A stretch of 64,000 bases of DNA from Spirosoma agri. GTDB lineage: Bacteria > Bacteroidota > Bacteroidia > Cytophagales > Spirosomataceae. Below, in pieces: positions 55,001 to 62,111 of the stretch (the first letter of the stretch is position 1; each line of letters begins with the position of its first letter). The notes beneath the pieces were generated by a model. It made no database searches, was not told the origin of the DNA, and was given only the letters and a program-made list of their open reading frames with translations. The DNA is taken from contig NZ_JAAGNZ010000001.1 of NCBI RefSeq assembly GCF_010747415.1, positions 1 through 64,000 on the forward strand. The letters run 5' to 3'. A program made the translations under genes and the position numbers.

Positions 55001-55561
55001 CAGAAAGTGACGTACTCGGCTGCTGAGATCAAACCGGAGATGGGGGTTGTTCAGATTACGAAGCAAGGCAATGGACCCGCCTGGGGGGCACTGTACTGGC
55101 AGCATTTTGAGCCCCTGGACCGCGTTATGCCGGGTAGTGCGGGCCTCTCGGTGCAAAAAACGCTGTATGTGCAACACGATTCACCCAACGGTCCGCTGAT
55201 CACGCCCGTAACGGCGCAAACCTCGCTCAAACCGGGCGATCTGATCAAAGTTCGATTGATTCTTAAAACGGATCGCGCGATGGAGTATGTGCACCTGAAA
55301 GACAGTCGAGCCTCTGGGTTCGAGCCGGTCGCGGCATTGTCAGGCTACAAATACCAGAACGGACTAGGTTATTACGAAGCCCCACGTGATGCCAGCACGG
55401 ACTTTTTTATGAGTTACCTACCCGTGGGAACGCACGTATTCGAATACGATTTGCGAGTAGCCCAGACCGGCGATTTTGCCGCGGGTGTCGCGACGGTTCA
55501 ATGCTTCTACGCACCAGAATTCTCCGCCCATTCGGCTGGTGAGCGTGTACGAGTGAAGTAA
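49100..55561 (+). CDS. Alpha-2-macroglobulin family protein with inserted SusC-type carboxypeptidase-D-regulatory domain
   Basis: A 2153-residue exported protein (signal MNPVLTLFFVLIALATSA). It has the bacterial A2M order: long helical N-terminal region; MG domains (YTKLFTDRAIYRPGQLIYVKGLLYEG, about 640); A2M core (RTNFNETAFF...ALTRWRLLAFAHT, about 1380); thioester C1619-A-E-Q1622, intact; complement-like toroid; and terminal receptor-like domain (ARDAS...FFMSYLPVGTHVFEYDLRV). At residues about 1243-1345 it carries a CarboxypepD_reg-like domain (ISGTIKQKNGSPMPGVNVLI) ending in EVVVLGYGTQQKRSLNGAV, the sequence that starts SusC plug domains. A short Arg/Gly/Thr repeat (residues about 133-150) is also odd. 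It probably traps foreign proteases at the surface. No PBP1C partner is adjacent. Confidence 0.93.
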   Translation: MNPVLTLFFVLIALATSAQKVPTTPAKQPDYARDWRRADSLASKGLPKSALDIASRIYKEAKATRNYPQVAKAAMHRMIFRSFADEDAYVELVQSMQADIRDTPEPSRSVLQSVLADIYWQYFQQNRYKFYDRATVGRATIGRAATGRSGGKTSPKGLNTATDSPTGTTDTTADFRTWDAQQLVGAVTTAYLSSVRAKELLQKTPIAEFDALLDKGDADTRPLRPTLYDLLAHRAIGFFQNTEPDLLKPTFTFNLDQPDYFAASDVFAKLTIQSRNSFSGRYQALVLYQQLLAFHVSDNNLAALADADVMRLEFVHRNSVVPNKDSLYKQTLTQQITRYKNQPIEAVYAYQLASFLANFGTPVRPLDNGDEVSNEVVSPGPSRWNNKQAADICRDIIKRFPKTRAEQQATYLLNRLLLPVYSVTVEHINTPDQPFRALVNYQNVGKITYRIVRLTVAELATYRDNFGDDSQRKRLGNWLKRPVVAENAVTLPDDGDLNPHSIELPIAGLPIGQYLVLVTTDGKFQGKTESVQYASFSVSRLSYFLQPVNYQDINQKLFVTNRLTGSPSPNVTVSITEVSGQKALRTDANGQIRVALNGMPTQTAFTYRITDGTDTLLTERQYHYRYMSGNNQDEDPSRTYTKLFTDRAIYRPGQLIYVKGLLYEGKQNQYAVSANRYIKIELIDHNGERVTQQTLKTNEFGTFTASFTAPVGKLTGTMTIQTPFESIAVQVEEYKRPTFEVKANPIRQSFKLGQTVTLTAEAKTFSGAVVDGADVRYRVVRKLRQRWYWWYMPRTTNQAEITNGTAQTDVKGIVSLTFPATPDLDKSRQDNPVFDFEVTIDVTDRAGETRSTTQTLQIGYSALQAELTIPAEVEKGKPAAFPVKITNQSGENVSAKGQLMIYKLQPPVRQLRTRLWSRPDRQFLSREEFVRLFPNDLYANENDPRSWPKGEVVQQQTITTPADSLIKPDLANYAAGEYVAELTVTDSAGETTKERAFFAVVDDKQPVASARVDGWVQVRKATAEPGEEAVFWIGNSQPGWVLMTVEEKQKIVREEWLKTDGRPKRVTLPVTEKQRGGFAVHFAMVQNGRLYQKSQSITVPFTNKQLTIKTETFRNKLKPGQPEEWTLTIGGLNKMPAEMVATLYDASLDAFAPLNWPTNFYWPYAPVFYGWQSGSFNAQSSVALVYSERRQSPIPDRTYDQLSWMGYRFSPYGNRPFMQKPIGPFGESDQAIRVTIRRTGQVISGTIKQKNGSPMPGVNVLIKGTTTGAASDAKGLFSLTAESEKEVTLILSALGYVSNEVVIRQKTVSLQLMPDVRALSEVVVLGYGTQQKRSLNGAVAKMNANQAMAAPSAAGSVAADKAMNTSGADSEPKKEPVLINPRTNFNETAFFISQARTDDQGRIVLKFTMPDALTRWRLLAFAHTKDLKIGTLEREIITQKELMITANAPRFLREGDTIRVTARVNNLTDKAMSVLASLSLSDALTGEPINQKLVRTSLQTSVTVPAGLGQAVGWTLVVPAGLETVRCRLTAQAGTFTDGEEFTVPVLPNRMLVIDTQPFWVNGTGTGSASTKEFKLKELTNLNPELPVQNERLTVEVTSNPAWYALQSLPYLMEYSYECAEQLFSRLYANSLAAHIVGSKPAFKQVIADWQKNPPRSPLQSNEELRAVTLENSPWLAEARSEAARQAQLGQLLDQNRMATEQGQAFEKLRQLQTPSGGFRWFGGMESNLSMTLHILSGLGHLQKLGVRFPDDMQTAMAEMKTNAIRYADTEMKQWVDEQKKDKATSTWYFSAVQYLYARSFYLDKPVDKEVLAFLKQRVADDWLKQSLQGQALSALALNRFGNTQTAMAILRSLLERTRQSEELGMYWPDNASGLSWYQAPIETQAYLIEAFDEIKQDQVAVDAMRRWLIRQKQTQSWSSTKATTEAVYALLLRGSDWLDTKSTTQVSLGGQPIENRVTKTEAITGYQKVTYSAAEIKPEMGVVQITKQGNGPAWGALYWQHFEPLDRVMPGSAGLSVQKTLYVQHDSPNGPLITPVTAQTSLKPGDLIKVRLILKTDRAMEYVHLKDSRASGFEPVAALSGYKYQNGLGYYEAPRDASTDFFMSYLPVGTHVFEYDLRVAQTGDFAAGVATVQCFYAPEFSAHSAGERVRVK

Positions 55562-55564
55562 CCT

Positions 55565-55632
55565 GTAACGCGGGTGGAAATCCGCGAGTTAACCAGCGTA
55601 TAGTGCGGCTCGCGGGTTTCCACCCACGCTAC
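55565..55632. repeat. REP/BIME-like element A
   Basis: Two outward-facing palindromic units form an inverted pair: 55565-55588 (head GTAA) and 55609-55632 read on the minus strand (head GTAG), matching at 21 of 24 bases. Each unit is itself a small hairpin (GCGG...CCGC). It starts 4 bases after the A2M stop and ends 5 bases before the RidA stop. Confidence 0.75.
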
Positions 55633-55636
55633 GGTT

Positions 55637-56011
55637 TTAGTTGATAGCTACGGCTTCCAGTTCAATACCGAAGCCATAGTGTAACGGCAACACAGGAACG
55701 ACCGAACGCGCTGGGCGGTGGTCGCCGAAAAATTGCCTGTAAACCTGATTGACGGTTCCCCAGGCGTTCATATCGGCTATGTAAACGGTCACTTTCAGGA
55801 CTTTTTCGCGAGTGCTGCCAGCCGCCAACAGAATCGCATCCAGATTTTTCAGGATTTGCTCCGTCTGCTCTGTGTAAGTAGCGTTGGTCAGTTTTTCACC
55901 GGAGGGCGTAATCGGCAAAATGCCTGATATATAGATTACATCACCATGCACTACCGCCTGTGAATAGTGGCCACCAGGTTTCGGGGCGTTGGGCGTATCG
56001 ATAAAGACCAT
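55637..56011 (-). CDS. RidA family reactive-intermediate deaminase
   Basis: The 124-residue protein is of YjgF/YER057c/UK114 type, which hydrolyses reactive enamines and imines such as 2-aminoacrylate. Seen are YSQAVVHGDVIYISGILPI, the conserved Asn/Asp block EQILKNLDAILLAAGSTREKVLKVTVYI, and the catalytic Arg in RPARSVVPV followed by the closing IELEAVA. It is the last gene of the leftward series after hisIE and the small membrane protein, though a hairpin terminator lies ahead of it. Confidence 0.93.
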   Translation of the reverse strand: MVFIDTPNAPKPGGHYSQAVVHGDVIYISGILPITPSGEKLTNATYTEQTEQILKNLDAILLAAGSTREKVLKVTVYIADMNAWGTVNQVYRQFFGDHRPARSVVPVLPLHYGFGIELEAVAIN

Positions 56012-56053
56012 CGTGAATAGAGAAGTTGTGAATAAATAGGGTCATGAAAAGCA

Positions 56054-56089
56054 ATGGGGGTAGCTTGGCTTTTACCAATCTACCCCCAT
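56054..56089 (-). terminator. Terminator after the small membrane protein gene
   Basis: A 10-bp stem ATGGGGGTAG/CTACCCCCAT (56054-56063 with 56080-56089), extended by TTGG/CCAA past one mismatch, is followed on the minus strand by TGCTTTT. Confidence 0.75.
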
Positions 56090-56113
56090 CATGTTAACTA
56101 GCGTCTATACTTT

Positions 56114-56449
56114 CTAGACAATAGCGTCTATCAGCGCGGTTATTATCGAGACGACAAAGCTGAAGAGTAAAGCCGCAATGAATCCCGAGACGTGAAAGCC
56201 GCTGACCAGATACGACGTCAAATACACCATCAGAACGTTGATGACGATAAGGAACAGCCCCAGGGTCAGTATCGTGATGGGAATCGTCAATACCGTCAGG
56301 ATTGGCTTAACGAACGCATTTAGTAAGCCAAGTACGATCGCAACAATTAAGTACGTGCCAACTCCGCCCGATACCGAAATGCCCGGAATGAACATACTGG
56401 CAATGTAAACGGCTACTGCGCTAATAAGGATACGAATAATCAGTCCCAT
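56114..56449 (-). CDS. Small four-helix membrane protein of the phage-holin-IV-like superfamily
   Basis: The 111-residue protein is nearly all membrane: helices at about 3-20, 28-48, 54-77 and 88-108, with the conserved NAFVKPILTVLTIPITILTLGLFLIVINVLMVYL block that identifies the family (also annotated as mycobacterial 4-TMS holin). Despite the name, chromosomal members are not phage holins and their function is unknown. ATG 56449 (MGLIIRILIS) is preferred over an upstream extension that lacks conservation. It sits 86 bases after hisIE. Confidence 0.85.
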   Translation of the reverse strand: MGLIIRILISAVAVYIASMFIPGISVSGGVGTYLIVAIVLGLLNAFVKPILTVLTIPITILTLGLFLIVINVLMVYLTSYLVSGFHVSGFIAALLFSFVVSIITALIDAIV

Positions 56450-56535
56450 AGAAAAAGCTTGTGTTTGGTGAGCAACACCGATCAACCATCCCTCTGATGT
56501 ATGACAGCGTCGAAAAGCAAACCGCAAACCCGAAT

Positions 56536-57195
56536 CTATTGTTTTTGATGGCGGGACTGTAAAACAGCAATAATCTCGTCTAGATCAATATTTTTCTGTT
56601 CGAGGAGCACCAGAAAGTGAAAGAGCAGGTCAGCGGCTTCGCCTTTGAAAAGGTCGTCGTTGTCATCTTTCGCTTCGATCACCAGTTCAACGGCCTCCTC
56701 GCCCACCTTCTGCGCGATCTTGTTGACACCTCGGTTGAACAGCGTTGTCGTATACGATTTATCCGACGGATTGACTTTTCGATCGTGAATAATGGCTTGC
56801 AGATAGTTCAGAAACTGGCCCCGGCCTCGGCCTGGGTTGGCTTGTCCCGAAACAATCGGCTCTGTACTAGCCTGACGCTGGTTGACTTCATCGAAGCACG
56901 TATCAGCGCCCGTATGGCATACCGGCCCGGCTGGATTAGCTTTGATCAGTAACGTGTCACCGTCGCAATCGACCCGGATCTCGTGAACGTGCAGAAAGTT
57001 ATTCGATGTTTCGCCTTTGGTCCAGAGCCGCTGTTTGCTACGGCTGAAGAAGGTGACAATATTATCGGTAACCGTTTTGTCGTACGCTGCGCGATTCATA
57101 TAGCCCAGCATCAGCACCGTGCCGGTTTTGGCATCCTGAATCACAGCGGGAACGAGACCGTCGGGCGATTTGTCAAAGTTTATTTCGGAATTCAT
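56536..57195 (-). CDS. hisIE: Bifunctional phosphoribosyl-AMP cyclohydrolase / phosphoribosyl-ATP pyrophosphatase
   Basis: The protein catalyses histidine-synthesis steps two and three. Residues 1-115 are HisI (DAKTGTVLMLGYMNRAAYDKT; FFSRSKQRLWTKGETSNN; DCDGDTLLIKANPAGPVCHTGADTCF with the zinc ligands), and residues 125-219 are HisE (SYTTTLFNRGVNKIAQKVGEEAVELVIEAKD). The full 219-residue length is normal. Here it lies 17 bases after trpA rather than in a his operon, linking two PRPP-consuming pathways. A -7 box directly before the start could give a separate, nearly leaderless transcript. Confidence 0.95.
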   Translation of the reverse strand: MNSEINFDKSPDGLVPAVIQDAKTGTVLMLGYMNRAAYDKTVTDNIVTFFSRSKQRLWTKGETSNNFLHVHEIRVDCDGDTLLIKANPAGPVCHTGADTCFDEVNQRQASTEPIVSGQANPGRGRGQFLNYLQAIIHDRKVNPSDKSYTTTLFNRGVNKIAQKVGEEAVELVIEAKDDNDDLFKGEAADLLFHFLVLLEQKNIDLDEIIAVLQSRHQKQ

Positions 57196-57199
57196 GCCG

Positions 57200-57207
57200 C
57201 AAAGGTA
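57200..57207 (-). promoter_or_regulatory. Candidate internal promoter for hisIE
   Basis: On the minus strand TACCTTTG is followed by CGGC and then the ATG of hisIE. It is a perfect -7 box but the nearest TTG is 25 bases upstream, not 20. If used, transcription would start at or next to the initiation codon. Confidence 0.4.
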
Positions 57208-57212
57208 AGTCG

Positions 57213-58025
57213 CTAGGCGCGAATCGTCTGCACAAACGCCTGAATGCTCGCTGCCGAAGTGCCGTTTTCCTCCAGATGCCGGATGAAGGCGCTCCCCACA
57301 ATGGCTCCATTCGCGTACTGAGAAGCCGTATCGAAGGTTTCGTGATTGTTGATGCCAAAGCCAATCAGCAGCGGATTACGCAGATTCATGGCCTCGATCC
57401 GTTCAAAATAGGCGCGCATGGCGTCGCTAACGCCCTTGACCGAACCCGTAATGCTGGCCGACGAAACCATGTAAATAAATCCGTCGGATTCTTCGTCGAT
57501 GTGCCGGATGCGACTTTCGGCTGTCTGGGGTGTAATCAGACTGACATTAACAATGCCGTACTTGCGGAACGTTGCTGCATACTCAGCCAGATACAGATCA
57601 AGCGGCAGGTCAGGAAGGATTACCCCGTCTACGCCTACTTCACGACACTGCTGGCAAAAGTTTTCTATGCCAAACTGCAACACTGGGTTTATGTAGCCCA
57701 TGAGCAAAATCGGAACGGTTACTGCATCGCCAGACGTATCTTTCCGGCAGTCGGACAACTGTGCGAACAGCGTTTTGAGAGACATGCCGTTAGTTAATGC
57801 ACGCTCGTTGCTTTTCTGAATGGTTTCGCCATCGGCAACGGGGTCAGAGTAGGGCATACCAATCTCGACGAGATCGACCCCGGCAGCCTGTAAGCCCCGC
57901 AGAATAGGTACGGTATCGGTTATTGTAGGAAATCCGGCGGTAAAATAAACATTCAGCAATCGGTCGCTTTTGGTCGCGAACAGGTCTGTAATGCGGTTTT
58001 GGGTCAATTCCTGTGTCATTGTCAT
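57213..58025 (-). CDS. trpA: Tryptophan synthase alpha subunit
   Basis: It cleaves indole-3-glycerol phosphate to indole, passed through a tunnel to TrpB. The (beta/alpha)8 barrel shows the catalytic Glu in VEIGMPYSDPVADG, Asp in GVILPDLPLD, and phosphate-binding GFGINN. At 270 residues it is full length. Start MTMTQEL at 58025 or the in-frame ATG six bases later. The start codon lies within or next to a REP-like element. Part of the trpE-G-D-C-F-B-A operon. Confidence 0.96.
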   Translation of the reverse strand: MTMTQELTQNRITDLFATKSDRLLNVYFTAGFPTITDTVPILRGLQAAGVDLVEIGMPYSDPVADGETIQKSNERALTNGMSLKTLFAQLSDCRKDTSGDAVTVPILLMGYINPVLQFGIENFCQQCREVGVDGVILPDLPLDLYLAEYAATFRKYGIVNVSLITPQTAESRIRHIDEESDGFIYMVSSASITGSVKGVSDAMRAYFERIEAMNLRNPLLIGFGINNHETFDTASQYANGAIVGSAFIRHLEENGTSAASIQAFVQTIRA

Positions 58026-58086
58026 GCGGGTAGGAACCCGTAATTATGGCCAAGTGCTGGTTATCGCGGGCTTTTGCCCACGTTAC
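58021..58086. repeat. REP/BIME-like element B
   Basis: Between trpB and trpA. The right unit, read on the minus strand from 58086 to 58063, starts GTAACGTGGGC and forms a hairpin with a short loop; the left unit (58021-58043) starts GTCATGCGGGT with stem CGGGT/ACCCG (58027-58031 with 58036-58040). It is more degenerate than element A. The trpA start codon (58023-58025) lies inside the left unit. Confidence 0.6.
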
Positions 58087-58091
58087 AAAGG

Positions 58092-59291
58092 CTACAAATG
58101 CTTCGAATACGTACTTAAATCTTTGTCACCCCGTCCCGACAGACACACAACGACAACATCGTCGGGCTGAAGGTTCATTTTGGGCAGCGCGGCCAGTGCG
58201 TGAGCGGTTTCCAGCGCCGGAATGATGCCTTCGAGTTTGCTCAGTTCAAACCCGGCTGCCAGCGCTTCGTCGTCCGTGATCGCGTAGAAATCACCCCGGC
58301 CCGATTCGAACAGGTGGGCATGGAGTGGGCCGATACCCGGATAATCCAGCCCCGCCGAAATAGAATAAGGCTCAACGACTTGACCATCTTCCGTCTGCAT
58401 CAGAATGGTACGGCTGCCGTGCAGGACACCCGGTTTGCCGAGGGCCGTCGTTGCCGCTGAATGACCCGATGTAACGCCTTGACCAGCCGCTTCTGCCGCA
58501 ACTAGTCGCACCGATGGTTCGTTCAGATAATGATAAAACGCACCGGCGGCATTGCTCCCACCGCCTACGCAGGCAACCATATAGTCCGGGTTTTCGCTGC
58601 CGGTCTTGGCAAACAACTGTTTCTTGACCTCCTGCGAGATAACCGATTGAAAGCGCGCGACCATATCGGGATACGGGTGTGGACCAACGACGGAACCAAT
58701 GATGTAATGCGTATCGATCGGGTTATTGATCCAGTGGCGCATGGCTTCGTTCGTGGCATCTTTCAGGGTCTGGCTCCCGGACGTGGCCGGAACGACAGTC
58801 GCACCAAGCATCCGCATCCGGTCAACGTTTGGTTTCTGACGCTCCATGTCGATGCTGCCCATGTAGACAATGCACTCCAGGCCCATCAGGGCGCATACGG
58901 TCGCCGTCGCCACGCCATGCTGACCCGCACCGGTTTCGGCAACGATTCGTTTTTTACCGAGCCGTTGCGCTACCAGAATCTGACCGATGGTGTTATTAAT
59001 CTTATGCGCACCCGTGTGACACAGATCTTCGCGTTTGAGGTAAATCGTTGCGCCGATCTTCTCAGAAAGACGCTTCGCCAGAAACAGCGGAGTTGGGCGT
59101 CCGACGTAATCGTCAAGTAACTGCCAGAACTCGGCCTGAAATGCAGGATCGGCAATAATCTTGAGGTAATTCTGGCGTAATTCGTCAACATTCGGGTAAA
59201 GCATCTCGGGAATGAATGCTCCGCCAAAATGGCCGTAAAAGCCCTTATCTGAAACCTCGAATGAGGTTGCTGGTTCAAAAGTAGTTTGCAT
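58092..59291 (-). CDS. trpB: Tryptophan synthase beta subunit
   Basis: It condenses indole with serine using PLP. The PLP lysine is in [15 protein letters not shown], the catalytic Glu in [12 protein letters not shown], and the phosphate loop in [10 protein letters not shown]; the COMM-region residues are conserved. ATG 59291 ([17 protein letters not shown], about 399 residues) replaces an upstream TTG. It is upstream of trpA, separated only by REP element B. Confidence 0.97.
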   Translation of the reverse strand: MQTTFEPATSFEVSDKGFYGHFGGAFIPEMLYPNVDELRQNYLKIIADPAFQAEFWQLLDDYVGRPTPLFLAKRLSEKIGATIYLKREDLCHTGAHKINNTIGQILVAQRLGKKRIVAETGAGQHGVATATVCALMGLECIVYMGSIDMERQKPNVDRMRMLGATVVPATSGSQTLKDATNEAMRHWINNPIDTHYIIGSVVGPHPYPDMVARFQSVISQEVKKQLFAKTGSENPDYMVACVGGGSNAAGAFYHYLNEPSVRLVAAEAAGQGVTSGHSAATTALGKPGVLHGSRTILMQTEDGQVVEPYSISAGLDYPGIGPLHAHLFESGRGDFYAITDDEALAAGFELSKLEGIIPALETAHALAALPKMNLQPDDVVVVCLSGRGDKDLSTYSKHL

Positions 59292-59456
59292 GGTAATCAA
59301 TGCTTTCTGGGTACAATGCTGAATTCGGGAACCCCTATTCAGCCGGCGCTATCGTTTCTCAGTCGGGTAAGCGATCGCAACTGCTACCACAACGGCAAAT
59401 CGCCAGCGATCGTTTTCGTTTTGTTGCGGGCGGATGATATAAACTGGAAAAGCGCC

Positions 59457-60101
59457 TTATACCGTTTCTTCTTCCTCAATGGGGCGAAGCCGGTCGATAA
59501 GCTCTTTTACTTTGGCCACGTCTTTCACGCCGGGTTCAACCTCGACGTGGCTGTTGACATCGACGCCGTAAAGCTTCATACCCTTCAATGCCGCTAGTTG
59601 ATCGAGGTTGTCGAGGCCGATACCCCCGCTGATAAAAAACGGTTTCTCGTTATCGTAGCGACTCAGGATGCTCCAGTCGAAGGTGATGCCATTGCCGCCC
59701 GGCTGATCGCCCTTGGCGTCGAACAGAAAAAAGTCGCAGTGTGCTTTGTAATTGTTCAGCATCGAAAAATTGAACGAGGCATCGACCCGAAACGCTTTGA
59801 TAAGACTCAATCCCCGATTGCGCAGGCTCCGGCAATAGTCCGGGTTCTCCGTACCGTGAAGCTGAACGTATTGCAAATCGTACTTCTTCACACTGCGCAG
59901 AATAAAGTCCGGGCTGGCATTCACGAACACACCGACCTTACGAATCGACTTCGGTAACGCTTTAACCACGTTCTCGTCCAGATCGTCACCGACGAAGCGG
60001 GGCGACTGATCGTAGAAAATAAATCCGATAAAGTCAGGATTAAGGGCTGCAATCTCCTTGAGGTTCTCAGCGTCTCTCAGACCACACACTTTAATTTTCA
60101 T
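59457..60101 (-). CDS. trpF: Phosphoribosylanthranilate isomerase
   Basis: A 214-residue TIM barrel that isomerises phosphoribosylanthranilate to CdRP. The catalytic Cys is in MKIKVCGLRDAENL, the general acid Asp in DVNSHVEVEPGVKD, and PRFVG and LHGTENPDYC are typical. Its start overlaps the trpC stop by four bases (ATGA), coupling translation. The following 165 bases before trpB hold no gene and show only repeated GCGATCG strings. Confidence 0.95.
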   Translation of the reverse strand: MKIKVCGLRDAENLKEIAALNPDFIGFIFYDQSPRFVGDDLDENVVKALPKSIRKVGVFVNASPDFILRSVKKYDLQYVQLHGTENPDYCRSLRNRGLSLIKAFRVDASFNFSMLNNYKAHCDFFLFDAKGDQPGGNGITFDWSILSRYDNEKPFFISGGIGLDNLDQLAALKGMKLYGVDVNSHVEVEPGVKDVAKVKELIDRLRPIEEEETV

Positions 60102-60922
60102 GATGTAAACGAGTTTGCAAAGGTCGGCATGCGTGAAGTAAAGTCAGTTACGATCGATCGTAAGGCAGTGGCTGGATCAGCGGTTTTCATAAAGGCTTCG
60201 CCAATCAGAAAACCATCGAAACCCGCCTGGAATAACGCATACATCGTCTCCGCATTGTGCAGACCGCTTTCGGTGACCTTGCCGAACGTATCCGGGATCC
60301 GTTCGACCAGGCGCAGCGATGTATCGATCGATGTCGTAAACGTTTTAAGATTACGGTTATTGACACCTACCAGATCGATCGTATGAGTCAATGTCTGGTC
60401 GAGTTCATCTTCATCGTGTACTTCGAGTAGCACCTGCATCCCCAGATTTTGGGCCTGCTGGCTAAGCTCCGCTACGTCGGCAGGCGTCAGGCAGGCCGCA
60501 ATCAACAGAACCAGATCGGCTCCCCAGGCTTTGGCTTCCAGAAGTTGGTACGGATCGATGACAAAATCTTTACGCAGAATCGGCGTCGATGGGTTCGCCA
60601 GTCGAGCGGCTTGCAGATCTGCGGGTGTACCCCCGAAAAAAGGCTCGTCGGTCAATACCGATAACACGGCGGCACCGGCCTGAACGTAGCCTTGTGTCGT
60701 TGCCGAGACATCGGCCTGATCATTGATGATGCCTTTTGATGGCGATTTACGCTTAAACTCAGCGATGATACCCGTTGAATATAAATCCTGGATGGCTCCA
60801 CGCGCTGATAGAGGCTGCCGTTTGAAGTCTGGCATCTGTTCCAGCACGGAGGCTGGTGTGGCCAGTTTACGTTGCTCCACCTCGATTCGCTTTTGGGCAA
60901 TAATTTCGTCGAGAATCGTCAT
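60098..60922 (-). CDS. trpC: Indole-3-glycerol phosphate synthase
   Basis: A 274-residue barrel enzyme that closes the indole ring. Catalytic residues appear in IIAEFKRKSPSKG (Lys), ILRKDFVIDPYQL (Lys, Asp), VLLEVHDEDEL (Glu) and VGVNNRNLKTF; the phosphate-binding ESGLH and FLIGEAFMK blocks follow. It is a separate protein from TrpF, unlike in enterobacteria. It lies in the middle of the trp operon with 77 bases to trpD. Confidence 0.96.
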   Translation of the reverse strand: MTILDEIIAQKRIEVEQRKLATPASVLEQMPDFKRQPLSARGAIQDLYSTGIIAEFKRKSPSKGIINDQADVSATTQGYVQAGAAVLSVLTDEPFFGGTPADLQAARLANPSTPILRKDFVIDPYQLLEAKAWGADLVLLIAACLTPADVAELSQQAQNLGMQVLLEVHDEDELDQTLTHTIDLVGVNNRNLKTFTTSIDTSLRLVERIPDTFGKVTESGLHNAETMYALFQAGFDGFLIGEAFMKTADPATALRSIVTDFTSRMPTFANSFTS

Positions 60923-60999
60923 AGTAAGTAAGAGGATGTAAGCGTCAGACAGCTGACTAATTGATAAGAATTGTCTTCCGACTTCGTTCTCGCGTTCAG

Positions 61000-61986
61000 T
61001 TAGCTGATCAATTTCTTAAAGCTTGCCAGTGCCCGTTTGCTTTCCAGCGATTCACGAGCCATAGCGACTGCGTCCTGCCGATTGGCTGCCTTGTTGGCGG
61101 CCAGCAACGCCATCGCAGAATTTGCCAGAACGGCTTGTTTCTGAGCTGATGTTGCCTCGTCATTCAGCACATTCATAAATATTCGTGCTGACTCGTCGAG
61201 TGTTTGTCCGCCAGCCAGCGATTCCGGCGATAACGTATTCATTCCCAGATCTTCCGGTTCGAGAACCTGTTCCGTTTGATTGCTTATGACCTTGAATGGG
61301 CCAGTCAGCGAAATCTCATCGTACCCGTCCAGCGCGTGAAGGATCATAAACCGCTTATCGGTTTGCTGATAAAGGTACGCATATAATCGCGCCAATTCAA
61401 GGTTGAACACGCCAACAAGCTGTTTTTGAGGCCTTGCCGGATTGATCATCGGACCCAGCACGTTAAAAAACGTTTTCACACCCAGATCCCGCCGGATGGG
61501 GGCCACGTTCTTCATGGCCGGATGAAATAAAGGCGCGTGCAGAAAACAGATGCCAGCCGTTTCCATCTTGCGCTGCAACTCACCCGCGTCATTGGTAAAC
61601 TGGTAACCGAGCCGCTCAATGATCGTGGATGAACCGACCAGCGACGAAACGCCGTGATTACCGTGTTTGGCCACACATTGCCCCGCTCCGGCCACGACAA
61701 ATGAGGACAACGTAGAAATATTAAACGTGTCTTTTCCATCGCCCCCCGTGCCGCACAGGTCCATTGGATCATAAGCCGACAGATCAACCGGTAGGCACAG
61801 CTCAAGCATCGCGTCGCGGAAGCCTTCGAGTTCTTCCAGCCGCAGACTGCGCATCATGTAAACGGTCAGGAACGACGCAATCTGCGCCGGGTTATATTCA
61901 CCCCGGCCAATTCCCAGAAGCACTTGCCGGGACTGGTCTTTCGTAAGGGATTTGTATTCAAACAGATGATTTAGAATCGCTTTCAT
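61000..61986 (-). CDS. trpD: Anthranilate phosphoribosyltransferase
   Basis: It transfers the phosphoribosyl group from PRPP to anthranilate. The PRPP-binding motif DLCGTGGDGKDTFNIST, the KHGNHGVSSLVGSSTIIERLG block and the anthranilate-side HPAMKNVAPIRRDLGVKTFFNVLGPMINPA are all present. About 328 residues from ATG 61986 (MKAILNHLFEYKSLT); the open frame runs 18 codons upstream into REP element C but that extension is not part of the family. The gene is separate from trpG. Confidence 0.96.
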   Translation of the reverse strand: MKAILNHLFEYKSLTKDQSRQVLLGIGRGEYNPAQIASFLTVYMMRSLRLEELEGFRDAMLELCLPVDLSAYDPMDLCGTGGDGKDTFNISTLSSFVVAGAGQCVAKHGNHGVSSLVGSSTIIERLGYQFTNDAGELQRKMETAGICFLHAPLFHPAMKNVAPIRRDLGVKTFFNVLGPMINPARPQKQLVGVFNLELARLYAYLYQQTDKRFMILHALDGYDEISLTGPFKVISNQTEQVLEPEDLGMNTLSPESLAGGQTLDESARIFMNVLNDEATSAQKQAVLANSAMALLAANKAANRQDAVAMARESLESKRALASFKKLIS

Positions 61987-62001
61987 AAAATTCGGTTTTA
62001 T

Positions 62002-62110
62002 GTAGAGACGCATTTCCATGCGTCTCCTGAGCGTCAGCAATGATTACGCCTAACCTATGTCAGCAGACAATTTGCTGACGCATACCAGACCCAAGGGATT
62101 GCGTCTCTAC
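62002..62110. repeat. REP/BIME-like element C
   Basis: Between trpG and trpD. Two units face outward, both with GTAG heads: 62002-62026 (stem GAGACGCAT/ATGCGTCTC, 4-base loop) and, on the minus strand, 62110 leftward (GTAGAGACGCAATCCCTTGG). Between them a second inverted repeat, GCGTCAGCAA (62031-62040) with TTGCTGACGC (62072-62081), forms a further stem. It starts 15 bases before trpD and ends 2 bases from the trpG stop. Confidence 0.75.
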
Positions 62111-62111
62111 A

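Noticed and set aside
56114-56449. Holin-like gene considered as a prophage remnant
   Set aside because: The family is widespread on chromosomes outside phages and no other phage gene is near.
58530-59120. 196-codon plus-strand frame inside trpB
   Set aside because: Antisense to a complete, conserved trpB; no domain.
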